Shown here: in pieces, positions 32,057 through 42,204 of the stretch | How positions within the stretch are numbered: position 1 is the stretch's first letter | Layout of the letters: every line of letters starts with the position of its first letter | Origin: an uncultured Hydrogenophaga sp. | GTDB lineage: Bacteria > Pseudomonadota > Gammaproteobacteria > Burkholderiales > Burkholderiaceae_C | Assembly: GCF_958439165.1 (NCBI RefSeq) | Contig: NZ_OY288136.1 | Coordinates: forward strand, 4,591-68,590 | Direction of reading: 5' to 3' | DNA length: 64,000 bases | The notes under the pieces: generated by a model | The model's input: the letters and a program-made list of their open reading frames with translations, nothing else | Databases searched by the model: none | Told to the model about the DNA's origin: nothing | Translations under genes and position numbers: made by a program

Positions 32057-34331
32057 TCAGGCCAGCTTCAGCGGCAGGCTCCGCAGGCGCTGACCGGTGA
32101 GCGCAAACACCGCATTGGCCACGGCCGGCGCCAGCGGCGGCAGGCCCGGCTCCCCCACGCCTTCGGGTGAATGGTGGCTGGGCATCACCAGCACCTCGAT
32201 CGCCGGCATGTCGGTCAGCCGCAGCACCGGCTGCTCATGGAAGTTGCCGGGCTGCACCTGCCCGTTGCGGATGTCCACCTGTCCGTACAGGGCGGCACTC
32301 AGCCCGAAGACGATGCCGCTTTCCATCTGCTGCTTCACGCCGGCCGGATTGACCGCAAACCCGCAGTCGATGGCGCACACCACCCGGTGCACCCGGATGC
32401 CGCGGTCAGGACCCAGCGAGACCTCGGCCACCTGTGCCACGGTCGAGCCAAAGGAACGGTGCAGGGCCAGGCCCCGGGCAACCGCTGCTCCGTCGGGCGC
32501 GGCGGCTGCCGGCGTACCCCAGCCGGCCGCCCGGGCCGCAGCCTGCAGCACGGCCAGCTCGCGCGGGTGCTGCTGCAGCAACGACTCGCGCAGCACCAGC
32601 GGATCGGTGCCGGCCGCATGGGCCACCTCGTCCAGGAAACATTCCTTGAAGAACGCCTGGTGCGAGTGGCCCACCGCGCGCCAGAAGCCCACCGGCAGCG
32701 GCAGATCGGCGTTCACATGGGCGATGCGCGCAGCCGGCCATTCGTAGGGCTGGTCGAAGGCGCCTTCCGATGTGGTCTTGTCCGGCCCCCCACCGGGCAG
32801 ACCGAACACCCGCTGCAGCACCTGCGGCACGATGGCCTGACCGGCGCTGGTGTTCTTCCAGGCCACCAGCTGCCCGGTGGCATCCAGCCCGGCGCTGAAG
32901 CGGGCCACGCAGGCCGGGCGGTAGAAGTCGTGCCGCATGTCCTGCTCGCGGGTCCAGAGGGTGCGCACCGGGCGGCCGGGCACGGCCCGCGCCACGGCAG
33001 CGGCCTGGGCCACGAAGTCCACGTCCAGCCGGCGGCCGAATCCGCCGCCCAGCAGGGTGACATGGACCGTGACCGCATCGGTGTCCAGACCCAGCACCTG
33101 TGCCGCTGCACGACGGGCCAGCCCGGGTACCTGGGTGGGAGCCCACACGGTGGCGCTGCGGCCGTCAGCGGCCAGCTGCACCGTGCAGTTCATGGGTTCG
33201 AGGGTGCTGTGGGCCAGCCAGGGGGCGCGGTATTCGGCCTCGATGCGCCGGGCCGCACCGGCGAGAGCGGCGTCCAAATCGCCCTCGCGGTGGAAGGCAA
33301 AGCCCTCTTCCTGGTCCAGCAGGGTCGAGAGGCCGCGAGCGCGGTGTCGCTGTCGAAGCGGCCAGCGGGCCGTGATCCCATTGCACCTGCAGGCTTCCAC
33401 TGCCTGCCGGGCCTGCCACAGCTGTCGGCCACCACGGCCATGCCGCCGCTGCCGCCATTCAGGGGTGGGAGCTGCAGCACCGCCTTCACGCCGGGGCCGG
33501 GCGCGTGCCGGCGCCTCGTCGCAGGCCTGCACCCGGCCGAGCCGGGTGGGGCAGAACTGGACGGCCGCGTGCAGCAGGCCGACCTGCTGCACATCGATGC
33601 CGAAGCGGGCGCTGCCATCGGTCTTGGCGGCTGCGTCCAGCCGCGGTGTGGGGCGACCGATCAGCCGGAACTGTTCCGGTGTCTTGAGCCGGGGGCGGCT
33701 CGGCACCGGCCGCTGGGCCGCTTCGGCCGCCAGCGTGCCCGAAGCGCAGCATGCGGCCATCGGGTGCGATCACCACCCCGTCCTGCACGCGGCAGTCGGC
33801 AGCGGCCACACCCCAGCGAACGGCGGCGGTCTCGACCAGCATCTGGCGCGCCGCGGCGCCGGCCCTCGCGCATGGGCAGCCACAGGTCCTTCACGCTCGA
33901 AAGAACCGCCGGTCATCATCACGCGATCTCGCGCATGGTCTTGCGGTTGAGCCAGCGGGCCGCATCGACCAGCACGCCGGCGGCCTCGGGATGGAAGGGC
34001 AGGCCGTCGACCACGGTGGCCAGGTTGTTGTAGATCCCGTCGATGGGCGACGCTCGCACCTGCACCCGGCTCCAGTCGGCATCCAGCTCGTCGGCCAGCA
34101 GCAGTGCCAGCGAGGTGCTCACGCCCTGGCCATCTCGCTGCGGGCCAGCGTGACCGTGACCCGGTCGTCCTCGCCCACCCGCACCCAGCCGCTGAAGGCG
34201 TGTTCGCCGGCCTCCACCGGCAGCGGGCTGGCGGTCTGCTGCCGCTGACGCGGCGGCAGTGCGGTCCAGCCCAGCACCAGCGCACCGCTGGTGGCCAGGG
34301 TGCCCAGGATGAAACGGCGGCGGTTGCTCAT
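32057..34331 (-). pseudogene. Molybdopterin-binding oxidoreductase, IorB/xanthine dehydrogenase large-subunit type (multiple frameshifts)
   Basis: An isoquinoline 1-oxidoreductase beta-type molybdenum hydroxylase subunit. It starts MSNRRRFILGTLATSGALVLG (Tat-like RRRF) at 34331 and ends at 32057. The C-terminal two-thirds (33330-32057) is one intact frame with the motifs TLLGGGFGRRLDVDFV, FWRAVGHSHQAFF and GEPGLPPLAPAVANAVF. Upstream, the protein continues only by changing frame at about 34130, 33925, 33900, 33864, 33738, 33503, 33425, 33395 and 33345. Most sites are one-base gains or losses in short G or C runs, and the residues between them stay conserved. The usual small [2Fe-2S] IorA partner is not next to it. 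I read this as sequence error rather than decay. Confidence 0.8.
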
Positions 34332-34362
34332 GCGGGTCCTTGGAACGGGTGGCGGTGTGTCT

Positions 34363-35855
34363 TCACTGGAAGGCGACCTCGGCAAAGCTGCGCAGCTTGC
34401 GGCTGTGCAGCTGGTCGACACCGCCTTCGCGCAGCCGCTCCATGGCACGGATGCCGATGCGCAGGTGCTGGTCGACCCGCTCGCGGTAGAAGTGGTTGGC
34501 CATGCCGGGCAGCTTGATCTCGCCGTGCAGCGGCTTGTCGCTCACGCACAGCGAGGTGCCATAGGGCACCCGGAAGCGGAAGCCGTTGGCAGCAATGGTG
34601 GCGCTTTCCATGTCCAGGGCCACCGCGCGGCTCTGGCTGAAGCGGCGCTGCGGCGTGTTGTCCGGCAGCAGCTCCAGTTGCGGTTGTCGGTGCTGGCCAC
34701 GGTGCCGGTGCGCATGATGCGCTTGAGCTCGTGCGGAGGCACGCCGGTCACGTCGGCCACCGCATTTTCCAGCGCCAGCTGGATCTCGGCCAGCGCCGGA
34801 TGGGCACCCACAACGGCAACTCTTCGTCCAGCACATGGTCCTCGCGCACATAGGCGTGTGCGAGCACATAGTCGCCGAGCTGCTGGGTGGTGCGCAGGCC
34901 GGCGCAGTGGCCGAGCATCAGCCAGGCGTGCGGGCGCAGCACGGCAATGTGGTCGGTGATGGTCTTGCATTGGCCGGCCCCACGCCGATGTTGACCATGG
35001 TGATGCCGCTGCGGTCGCTGCGGATCAGGTGGTAGGCCGGCATCTGCGGCAGGGCGCGGCGGGGCTTGCCGCGCGCTGTCGTCCGGTCCGGCTGCAGACC
35101 GTGCGGCGCGTGACCACGTTGCGGGCTCGATGAAGGCGTCGTACGGGCTGTCGGGGTTGGCCATCTCGGCGTGCCCGAGCTTGATGAACTCGTCGATGTA
35201 GAACTGGTAGTTCGTGAACAGCACGAAGTTCTGGAACAGGTCGGCGACGTGCCGGTGTAGTGGCGCAGGCGCTGCAGCGAATAGTCCACCCGTGGCGCGG
35301 TGAACAGCGAAAGCGGGTGCGGCTCGCCCGGCGCGGGTACGTGGGTGCCATTGGCGATGCCATCGTCCATGACGGTGAGGTCGGGCAGGTCGAACACGTC
35401 GCGCATCTGCGCGCGGCGGGTGGCGTCCATCTGGCCTTCGATGTGATCGTTCTCGGCGAAGGAGCAATGGATCGGGATGGGCTGGTTGCCGGTGCCCACC
35501 TCCAGCTCGCCGCCGTGTTGGCCAGCAGCAGGCGGAACTGCTCCAGGTAGTAGTCGGCGTACAGGTCGGGCCGGGTGAGCGTGGTCTCGAAGCGGCCGGC
35601 CCGGCCACGAAGCCGTAGCTCAGCCGCGAGGGGCCGCCCTGGCGCAGCACGCTGGGGTTATGCAACCGCACGAAGGGGTAGCAGGCGCGCACACGTGTAT
35701 GGGGTGGGGTCTGCTGGAAATCGCCGCCCGCCACGAACTCGCGCATGGCCTCGCGAAGGAACTCGACGTTGTGCTGGTAGATGCGCTCGACTGCTGCAGC
35801 GCAGCGGCCGGATCGGTGAAAAGAGGGGGGCTGTAAAGTCGGGCGAGCGTTGCAT
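34363..35855 (-). pseudogene. amn: AMP nucleosidase (multiple frameshifts)
   Basis: AMP nucleosidase hydrolyses AMP to adenine and ribose 5-phosphate. The N-terminus MQRSPDFTAPLF starts at 35855. Family blocks appear in sequence but in changing frames: VRACYPFVRLHNPSVLRQGGP, then NQPIPIHCSFAENDHIEG, NFVLFTNYQFYIDEFIKLG, PAYHLIRSDRSGITMVNIGVGP, HAWLMLGHCAGLRTTQQLGDY and the C-terminus MANHFYRERVDQHLRIGIRAME. Frame changes fall near 35790, 35600, 35518, 35255, 35130, 35105, 34969, 34803 and 34676. At 34676, 34803 and 34969 a single base is missing. The encoded length of about 497 residues is normal if corrected. It lies in the same frameshift-dense block as its neighbours, so an artefact is likelier than a pseudogene. 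Confidence 0.85.
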
Positions 35856-35892
35856 GGGCTTATTGTGGCCCGGGCAACGCCCGCCTGCCACC

Positions 35893-37161
35893 ATGTCCTC
35901 CGCCCTTGACCCCGATCTGCTGCGCGCTGCCACCGTGCTGAGCTGCGCGCTGGGCTGCGGGATGCTGGTGGGCATCGAGCGCGAACGGCGCAAGGGCAGC
36001 GGACCGCACCGGGCGCTGGCCGGCCTGCGCACCTTCACCCTGACCTGCGTCATGGGCGCGGCAGCTGCCTTGAGCGGCATCACCGTCTGGTGGTGGTGGG
36101 CGCGGCCTTCGTGGCGGCCCTGGGCGTGGTGGCCTATGCCCGCGACCGGTCCGACGACCCGGGCGTGACCACCGAGGTGGCGCTGCTGCTGACCTACCTG
36201 ATCGGGGTGCTGTGCACCTGGCGGCTGCTGCCGGCGGGCGGCGCTGGCGGTGGGCCTGACCGCTCTGCTGGCGGCCCGCGAACAGCCTGCATGGCTTTGC
36301 AACGCACTGGCTGCGCCCGCCGAGGTGCGCGACGGCATCCTGCTGGGCCTCGGTGCTGCTGGTGGTGCTGCCATTGCTGCCGGACCGACCGATGCTGGAC
36401 GGCGCCATCAACCCGCAGCGGATCGGGCAATTGCTGTCCTTGCTGCTGCTGTGCAGTCGGGCGCCCACCTCGCTCGCCGCCTGCTGCATGCCCGTCATGC
36501 GGTGGTGCTGTCGTCGCTGCGTCGGGACTGGCATCGAGCACGGCCACCATCGCGACCCTGGTCTGTCGGCCCCGGGAACCCGGGGCTTCGGTGCGCGTGC
36601 TGGCCGGTGGCGGGCTGCTGAGCTGTGTGGCCACCCAGGCGCAGATGGTCATGGTGGCGATCGCGGTCATGCCGGCCTGGCTGCCGCATGTGGGCCTGTC
36701 GGCCCTGGTGGCGGGCCTGCTGGCACTGGGCATCGGGCTGTGGCTGGTGCACGCGGCCCATGAGCCGGCACCGGCCGATGGTCCGCTGGCGACACCGCGC
36801 ATCGAAGGTCAGCCCGGTGCGGCGGAGGACCGCATGTTCAGCCTGCGTGGCGCACTGGCCGTGGCGGCCCTGCTGACCGGCGTGCAGCTGCTGGTGCACC
36901 TGCTGCAGCGCTGGCTGGGCGATGCCGGCCTGCTGGCCGGGGTGCTGATGGGTTCGCTCGCCGACCTGCACGCGGCGCTGGCAGCGGTGTTTTCGGAGGG
37001 GCCGCCGGCGCCGGTGGCCGAGCGTGCCGTCATGCTGGCCCTGCTGGCGCATGCATCCAGCAAGACGGTCACGGCGGTGGTGTCGGCGGCTGGGCCTATG
37101 CGCGCTGGCTGGTGCCCGGGCTGTGGCTGCCCTGGTGGGCGTGGCGATCCTGGCCTTCTGA
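35893..37161 (+). pseudogene. MgtC/SapB-DUF4010 membrane protein (multiple frameshifts)
   Basis: A membrane protein with an N-terminal MgtC-like part (LSCALGCGMLVGIERERRKGS, then GLRTFTLTCVMGAAAAL) and a C-terminal DUF4010 part (ASGLASSTATIATL; AGGGLLSCVATQAQMVMVAI). The function is unknown, possibly transport. It starts at 35893 and would end at 37161. Frame shifts are needed near 36087, 36238, 36358, 36455, 36521, 37090 and 37131; the stretch 36525-37085 is clean and reads a single frame. Between shifts the translation is conserved and hydrophobic, which argues against long-term decay. It is divergent from amn with 37 bases between starts. Confidence 0.78.
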
Positions 37162-37179
37162 GCTGCAGGGCCGCGCCGT

Positions 37180-38583
37180 TCAGCGCCGCAACGGCTCGCG
37201 CATGGTGACGAATTCCTCCGCCGCCGTGGGGTGGATGCCGATGGTGCTGTCGAACACCGCCTTGGTGGCGCCAGCCTTCATGGCCACCGCAAAGCCCTGC
37301 ACGATCTCGCCGGCCTCGGCCCCCACCATGTGCAGGCCCACCACCCGGTCGGTGGCGGTGTCCACCACCAGTTTCATCAGCGTGCGTTCGGTGCTGCCCG
37401 AGAGCGTGTGGCGCAGCGCCTTGAACTCGCTGCGGAAGATGGTCACGTCGCCGTAGCGTTCGCGCGCCGCCTGTTCGCTCAGCCCCACCGTGCCGATGGA
37501 GGGGTGGGTGAACACGGCGGTGGGGATGTACTCATAGCTCATGCTGCGCTGTGCCTTGCCCGGTGCGGCGCCCAGCAGCTGGTCCACCACCACCATGGCC
37601 TCTCCCAGGGCCACCGGCGTGAGCTGCACCCGGTTGGTCACGTCGCCCACCGCGAAGATGTGCGGCACGCTGGTGCGGTAGTGCTCGTCCACCACCACCT
37701 CGCCCTGTGCGCCCTGTGCCACGCCCACGGCATCGAGCCCCAGGTCCTTGACCAGCGGCACCCGCCCGGTGGCATAGAGCACCGCGTCGGTCACCAGGGT
37801 CTGGCCGTCTTCCAGGGCCAGGTGCAGACCATCGGCTTCCTTGCGGATCGCCACCACGCCGGCGCCCAGGCGCAGGTCGACGCCATGCTTGACCATCTCG
37901 CCGGCCACGAAATGACGGATCTCGTCGTCGAAGCCGCGCAGCACCTGTTCGCCCCGGTAGAGCTGGGTCACCTTCGCGCCCAGGCCATTGAAGATGGACG
38001 CGAACTCGCAAGCGATGTAGCCACCGCCCACCACCGCCAGTCGCTGCGGGAAGGGGTCGAGGTCGAAGATCTCGTTGGAGGTGATCACATGCTCGCGCCC
38101 CTGGAAATGCGGCACGAAGGGCGTGCCGCCGGTGGCGATCAGGATGTGGGCGGCCGTGAACTCGCGGTGGGTGGCCGAACCGTCGGCCTGCAGCGTGGCC
38201 ACGCTCACCGAGTGCGCGCCGGTGAGGCGGGCAAAACCGTCGATGCGGGTGACGCCGGAGCCGGCCAGCAGGTTGCCGTAGATGCCGTTGAGCCGGGTGA
38301 TCTCGGCCGCGCGGCGCTGTTTCAGCCGCGCCCAGTCCAGCGTGCCGCCAGTGGTGTCCCAGCCGAAGCCGGCCGCCTCCTCGAACGCCTCGGCGTAGTG
38401 GGCGGCATAGCTGTAGAGCTTCTTGGGAATGCAGCCCACGTTCACGCAGGTGCCGCCCAGGCCGTCGGTGCCCAGCACCTCGGCCAGGGCCACGCGGGCG
38501 CCGCGCTGGGCGGCCATGCGGGCAGCGCGCACACCGCCGCTGCCGCCGCCGATGACGAAGAGATCAAAGTCGTGTTGTTCCAT
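37180..38583 (-). CDS. gor: Glutathione-disulfide reductase
   Basis: A 467-residue flavoprotein reducing oxidised glutathione with NADPH. FAD site DLFVIGGGSGGVRAARMAA and redox-active disulfide GGTCVNVGCIPKKLY are at the N-terminus. The NADPH-binding site is VVGGGYIACEFASIFNGLGAKV, followed by the second FAD motif HIFAVGDVTNRVQLTPVA. The C-terminal catalytic HPTAAEEF is present. The CVNVGCIPKK form separates it from lipoamide dehydrogenase. The start is MEQHDFDLF at 38583. It is divergent from an SDR gene. Confidence 0.95.
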   Translation of the reverse strand: MEQHDFDLFVIGGGSGGVRAARMAAQRGARVALAEVLGTDGLGGTCVNVGCIPKKLYSYAAHYAEAFEEAAGFGWDTTGGTLDWARLKQRRAAEITRLNGIYGNLLAGSGVTRIDGFARLTGAHSVSVATLQADGSATHREFTAAHILIATGGTPFVPHFQGREHVITSNEIFDLDPFPQRLAVVGGGYIACEFASIFNGLGAKVTQLYRGEQVLRGFDDEIRHFVAGEMVKHGVDLRLGAGVVAIRKEADGLHLALEDGQTLVTDAVLYATGRVPLVKDLGLDAVGVAQGAQGEVVVDEHYRTSVPHIFAVGDVTNRVQLTPVALGEAMVVVDQLLGAAPGKAQRSMSYEYIPTAVFTHPSIGTVGLSEQAARERYGDVTIFRSEFKALRHTLSGSTERTLMKLVVDTATDRVVGLHMVGAEAGEIVQGFAVAMKAGATKAVFDSTIGIHPTAAEEFVTMREPLRR

Positions 38584-38705
38584 GCGGCGCATGGTAGCGC
38601 CGGGGTCGGTGGGGCTGCCCCGTGCGGCGGGCAAGGCCCCGGGTCGGCTGCGGCCATCGCTGGCGCCGGCAGCACCGCTGCAGCGCCGTTTTTATGATGG
38701 GCCGC

Positions 38706-39419
38706 ATGACTTCATCCGACGACACCCCAGGCCTGGCGGTGGTGCTGGGCGGCACCGGCGGCATCGGCGCCGCCCTGGCCCACGGCCTTCGCTTGCAGGG
38801 CCACACGGTGCTGGCCATCGGCCGGCGCACCGCACCGGCGCTCGACTATGCCGACGAGGCCACGGTGGCCACGGCGGCTCAGTTCGTGGCGGCCGAACTG
38901 GAGCGCACCGGCCTGCCGCTGCGCCGCCTGGTGGTGGCCACCGGCATCCTCCACGAGGGTGCCGTGCAGCCCGAACGCAGCTGGAACCACCTGGACGCCA
39001 CGGCGCTGCAGCGGCTGTTCCTGGTCAACACCATCGGGCCGGCGCTGGTCATGCGGCACTGCCTGCCGCTGCTGCCGCGCAAGGGCCGCAGCGTGGCGGC
39101 CTTCATCTCGGCGCGGGTCGGCAGCATCGGTGACAACCGCCTGGGCGGCTGGTACGGTTACCGCGCCTCCAAGGCCGCCCTCAACCAGCTGGTACACACC
39201 GCCGCCATCGAACTCGCCCGCCGCAGCCCGCAGGCCCTGTGTGTGGCCCTGCATCCCGGCACGGTGGACACCGCCCTGTCACAACCCTTCGCCAAGACCG
39301 GCCTGGACGTGCGCCCGGCCGCTGTGGCCGCGCAGGAACTGCTGCAGGTGCTGGACACGCTGCCCGAGGGCAGCAATGGCGGATTTTTTGACCACCACGG
39401 GACCACCGTTCCTTGGTGA
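38706..39419 (+). CDS. Short-chain dehydrogenase/reductase (CsgA-like)
   Basis: A 237-residue SDR. The nucleotide motif is VVLGGTGGIGAALAHGL, and the active site is YGYRASKAALNQL, with an upstream Ser in FISARVGSIGD. The pattern VALHPGTVDTALSQPF near the C-terminus fits the 'C-factor' (CsgA-type) SDR subgroup. The substrate is unknown. ATG 38706 (MTSSDDTPG) is chosen over an in-frame ATG at 38694. Confidence 0.87.
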   Translation: MTSSDDTPGLAVVLGGTGGIGAALAHGLRLQGHTVLAIGRRTAPALDYADEATVATAAQFVAAELERTGLPLRRLVVATGILHEGAVQPERSWNHLDATALQRLFLVNTIGPALVMRHCLPLLPRKGRSVAAFISARVGSIGDNRLGGWYGYRASKAALNQLVHTAAIELARRSPQALCVALHPGTVDTALSQPFAKTGLDVRPAAVAAQELLQVLDTLPEGSNGGFFDHHGTTVPW

Positions 39420-39474
39420 TCTGAAAAGGGAAAAACCGAGCAATATCCGGAGCACGTGTCCCAACCCAGGATGC

Positions 39475-39547
39475 GGCGGATCCGGCTCCGCCGGTCCGCT
39501 CGCATCGCCCCCCTCAGGGGGGTGACGCGCGCAGCGCGGCGCGGGGG
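39475..39547. repeat. Comamonadaceae-style intergenic repeat with two hairpins
   Basis: Two dyads follow the SDR stop: GGCGGA/TCCGCC (39475-39480 and 39487-39492) and CCCCCC-TCA-GGGGGG (39508-39522). They lead into an alternating GACGCGCGCAGCGCGGCGCG tract and a final G6 run. This block resembles a dispersed intergenic repeat I recall from Acidovorax/Variovorax-type genomes. It sits between convergent genes and may also help end transcription. Confidence 0.55.
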
Positions 39548-39549
39548 GA

Positions 39550-40401
39550 TCAATACGTGTACACGCCGCGGCCCGTCTTGCGACCCAGCCAGCCGGCGGC
39601 CACCATCTCCTTGAGCAGCGGGGCGGGGCGGTACTTGCTGTCGTTGAACTCGGCCATGTAGACGTTCATCACCGCCAGGCACACATCGAGGCCGATCATG
39701 TCGGCCAGGGCCAGCGGGCCGATGGGCTGGTTGGTGCCGAGCTTCATGCCGGCGTCGATGTCTTCCGGCGTGGCCAGGCCTTCGGCCAGCACGAAGAAGG
39801 CTTCGTTGATCATGGGCACCAGGATGCGGTTGACCACGAAGCCGGGCGCGTTCTTCACCGTGATCGGGCTCTTGCCCAGGCGCTCGGCCAGGGCCTTGAC
39901 CGCGTCGTGCGTGGCGTCGCTGGTCTGCAGGCCGCGGATGATCTCCACCAGCGCCATCAGCGGCACCGGGTTGAAGAAGTGCATGCCGATGAAGCGGTCG
40001 GCGCGCTGGGTGGCCGCTGCCAGCTTGGTGATGCTGATGGAGCTGGTGTTGGTGGCCACGATCACCTCGGGCGCCAGAATGCTGTCGAGCTGCTGCAGGA
40101 TCTTGACCTTCAGGGCCTCGTTCTCGGTCGCGGCCTCGATCACCAGGTCGGCACCCTTGAGGTCGTCGTAGCTGGTGGAGCCCTTCACGAGGGCCAGCGC
40201 CTGGGTCTTGCCCTCGGCGGTCAGCTTCTCTTTCTTGATCAGCCGGTCCAGGCTGCCGGCGATGGTGGCCATGCCCTTGTCGACGGCGGCCTGTGCGATG
40301 TCGACCATGACCACGCGGATGCCGCTGGTGGCGCAGGCCTGCGCGATGCCGTTGCCCATGGTGCCCGAGCCGATGATGCCCACGGTCTGGATGCTGCTCA
40401 T
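39550..40401 (-). CDS. 3-hydroxybutyryl-CoA dehydrogenase
   Basis: A 283-residue NAD(P)-dependent 3-hydroxyacyl-CoA dehydrogenase, monofunctional type (Hbd/PaaH). The Rossmann motif is VGIIGSGTMGNGIAQACA. The catalytic block FIGMHFFNPVPLMALVEIIRG holds the active His, and the C-terminal domain carries NAPGFVVNRILVPMINEA and GPLALADMIGLDVCL. The start is MSSIQTVGI (40401); an extension to 40449 is unsupported. It may serve fatty-acid, PHB-related or phenylacetate catabolism. It is divergent from a GMC oxidoreductase. Confidence 0.94.
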   Translation of the reverse strand: MSSIQTVGIIGSGTMGNGIAQACATSGIRVVMVDIAQAAVDKGMATIAGSLDRLIKKEKLTAEGKTQALALVKGSTSYDDLKGADLVIEAATENEALKVKILQQLDSILAPEVIVATNTSSISITKLAAATQRADRFIGMHFFNPVPLMALVEIIRGLQTSDATHDAVKALAERLGKSPITVKNAPGFVVNRILVPMINEAFFVLAEGLATPEDIDAGMKLGTNQPIGPLALADMIGLDVCLAVMNVYMAEFNDSKYRPAPLLKEMVAAGWLGRKTGRGVYTY

Positions 40402-40569
40402 TGAAAAACCTCGTGTCGAAGATGGGGGAAACCCGGCGTCCCGCGCCACCGGCGTCGCAGTGGCGTCATTCCTAGGCGGTGCTGCCTAAAGGCCGCAGGG
40501 GGCCTGTGCTAACTTGCCCGGCGATTGTCGCGCACCGCTGCTGGCGCGCGGCTCACCATGGAGACAGGC

Positions 40570-42204
40570 ATGTACGACTACATCATCGTGGGCGGTGGAT
40601 CGGCCGGCTGTGTGCTGGCCGGCCGGCTCAGCGAAGACCCCGAGGTGCGGGTGGCCCTGATCGAGGCCGGTCCGCCCGACAGCAACGTGCTCATCCACTG
40701 CCCGGCCGGGCTGGCGCTCATGGCCCGCAACGGCCAGGCCAACTGGTGCTTTGACACCACCCCTCAGCCCGGCCTGAACGGCCGCCGGGGCTACCAGCCG
40801 CGCGGCAAGGTGCTGGGCGGCTCCAGCTCGATCAACGCCATGATCTATGCCCGTGGCCACCGGCAGGACTATGACGCCTGGGCGGCGCAGGGCAACCCCG
40901 GCTGGTCGTTCGACGAGGTGCTGCCCTACTTCAAGCGGGCCGAGCACAACGAGCGCGGCGCCGATGCGCTGCACGGCCAGGGCGGCCCGCTCAACGTGAT
41001 GGACCTGTGCAGTCCGAACAGCTTCCTGCCCTCGTTCATCGAGGCCGGGCAGCAGGCCGGGCATCCCCACAACCCCGACTTCAACGGCCCCGAGCAGGAA
41101 GGCGTGGGGGTGTACCAGGTGACGCACCGTAACGGGGAGCGTTTCAGCGCTGCCAAGGCCTACCTCACGCCCCACCTGGGCCGGCCCAACCTGACGGTGG
41201 TGACCAACGCCCTGGTGTGCCGGGTGCTCACGGCACCGGGCGGCCACGGCCGGCTGCGTGCCACCGGCATCGACTTCCGCAGCGACGGCGGGCGTGGACC
41301 GCTGCAGCAGCTGGTGTGCAAGCCCGGCGGCGAGGTGGTGCTGAGCGCCGGCGCCTTCGGTTCACCGCAGCTGCTGATGCTCTCGGGCATCGGCCCGCAG
41401 GAGCACCTGCGCGAGGTGGGCGTGGAGCCGTTGCACCACCTGAGCGGCGTGGGTGCCCATCTGCACGACCATGTGGACGTGGTGCTGGTGGTCAACGCAC
41501 CCGGTGTGAAGGACCTGCTGGGCATCTCGCCACGTGGCATCTGGGCGGCGCTGCGCGGCATCGTGGAATGGCGCCGCCACCGGCGCGGCATGCTCACCAC
41601 CAATTTCGCCGAGGCCGGCGGCTTCATCCGCAGCCGCGCCGAAGAGCCCATCCCCGACCTGCAGCTGCACTTCGTCATCGGCAAGCTGGTCGACCATGGC
41701 CGCAAGACGGTGCTGGGGCACGGCTATTCCTGCCATGTGTGTCTGCTGCGCCCGAAGAGCCGGGGCAGCCTCAGGCTGGCCAGTGCCGATCCGCAGGTCG
41801 CGCCCCTGATCGACCCGGCCTTCCTGCAGGACCCGGACGATGTGGCCCGGCTGGTGCGCGGCTTTCGCGAGGTGCGGCGCATCATGGGCCAGCCGGCGCT
41901 GGCGCGGCATGGCGGGCGCGAATCCGCCGCCAGTGCCGAGGCGCAGACCGATGCCCAGATCGAGCAGTTCGTGCGCCGGCATGCCGACACCATCTACCAC
42001 CCGGTGGGCACCTGCCGCATGGGGCCGGATGCAGCCGCCGGCGCGGTGGTGGACGCCCAGCTGCGGGTGCACGGCATGGACGGCCTGCGGGTGGTCGATG
42101 CCTCGGTCATGCCCGAGGTGGTGGGGGGCAACACCAACGCCCCGGTGATCATGATGGCCGAGAAGGCGGTGGACCTCATGCGCGCGGCGCGCGCTGCCGC
42201 ATGA
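40570..42204 (+). CDS. GMC-family FAD-dependent oxidoreductase (choline/alcohol dehydrogenase type)
   Basis: A 544-residue flavoenzyme. FAD-binding motif YIIVGGGSAGCVLAGRLSE is at the N-terminus, followed by GMC signature 1 (PRGKVLGGSSSINAMIYARG). Signature 2 is GAFGSPQLLMLSGIGP, and the C-terminal catalytic segment reads YHPVGTCRMGPD ... VVGGNTNAPVIMMAEKA with the expected His and Asn. GGAGA lies 7 bases before ATG 40570 and decides it over the ATG at 40558. It oxidises an alcohol, probably a non-sugar one; the substrate is unknown. Its end overlaps the convergent arginase gene by 29 bases. Confidence 0.92.
   Translation: MYDYIIVGGGSAGCVLAGRLSEDPEVRVALIEAGPPDSNVLIHCPAGLALMARNGQANWCFDTTPQPGLNGRRGYQPRGKVLGGSSSINAMIYARGHRQDYDAWAAQGNPGWSFDEVLPYFKRAEHNERGADALHGQGGPLNVMDLCSPNSFLPSFIEAGQQAGHPHNPDFNGPEQEGVGVYQVTHRNGERFSAAKAYLTPHLGRPNLTVVTNALVCRVLTAPGGHGRLRATGIDFRSDGGRGPLQQLVCKPGGEVVLSAGAFGSPQLLMLSGIGPQEHLREVGVEPLHHLSGVGAHLHDHVDVVLVVNAPGVKDLLGISPRGIWAALRGIVEWRRHRRGMLTTNFAEAGGFIRSRAEEPIPDLQLHFVIGKLVDHGRKTVLGHGYSCHVCLLRPKSRGSLRLASADPQVAPLIDPAFLQDPDDVARLVRGFREVRRIMGQPALARHGGRESAASAEAQTDAQIEQFVRRHADTIYHPVGTCRMGPDAAAGAVVDAQLRVHGMDGLRVVDASVMPEVVGGNTNAPVIMMAEKAVDLMRAARAAA

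Noticed and set aside
33330..37131. Regular spacing of the frameshifts, suggesting a programmed or deliberate pattern
   Set aside because: Estimated positions are irregular (from about 25 to over 550 bases apart) and mix gains and losses, as expected for sequence errors.
40402..40569. Repeated GGCGTC motifs and TAGGC/GCCTA dyad between hbd and the GMC gene
   Set aside because: Short and GC-rich; not distinguishable from chance.
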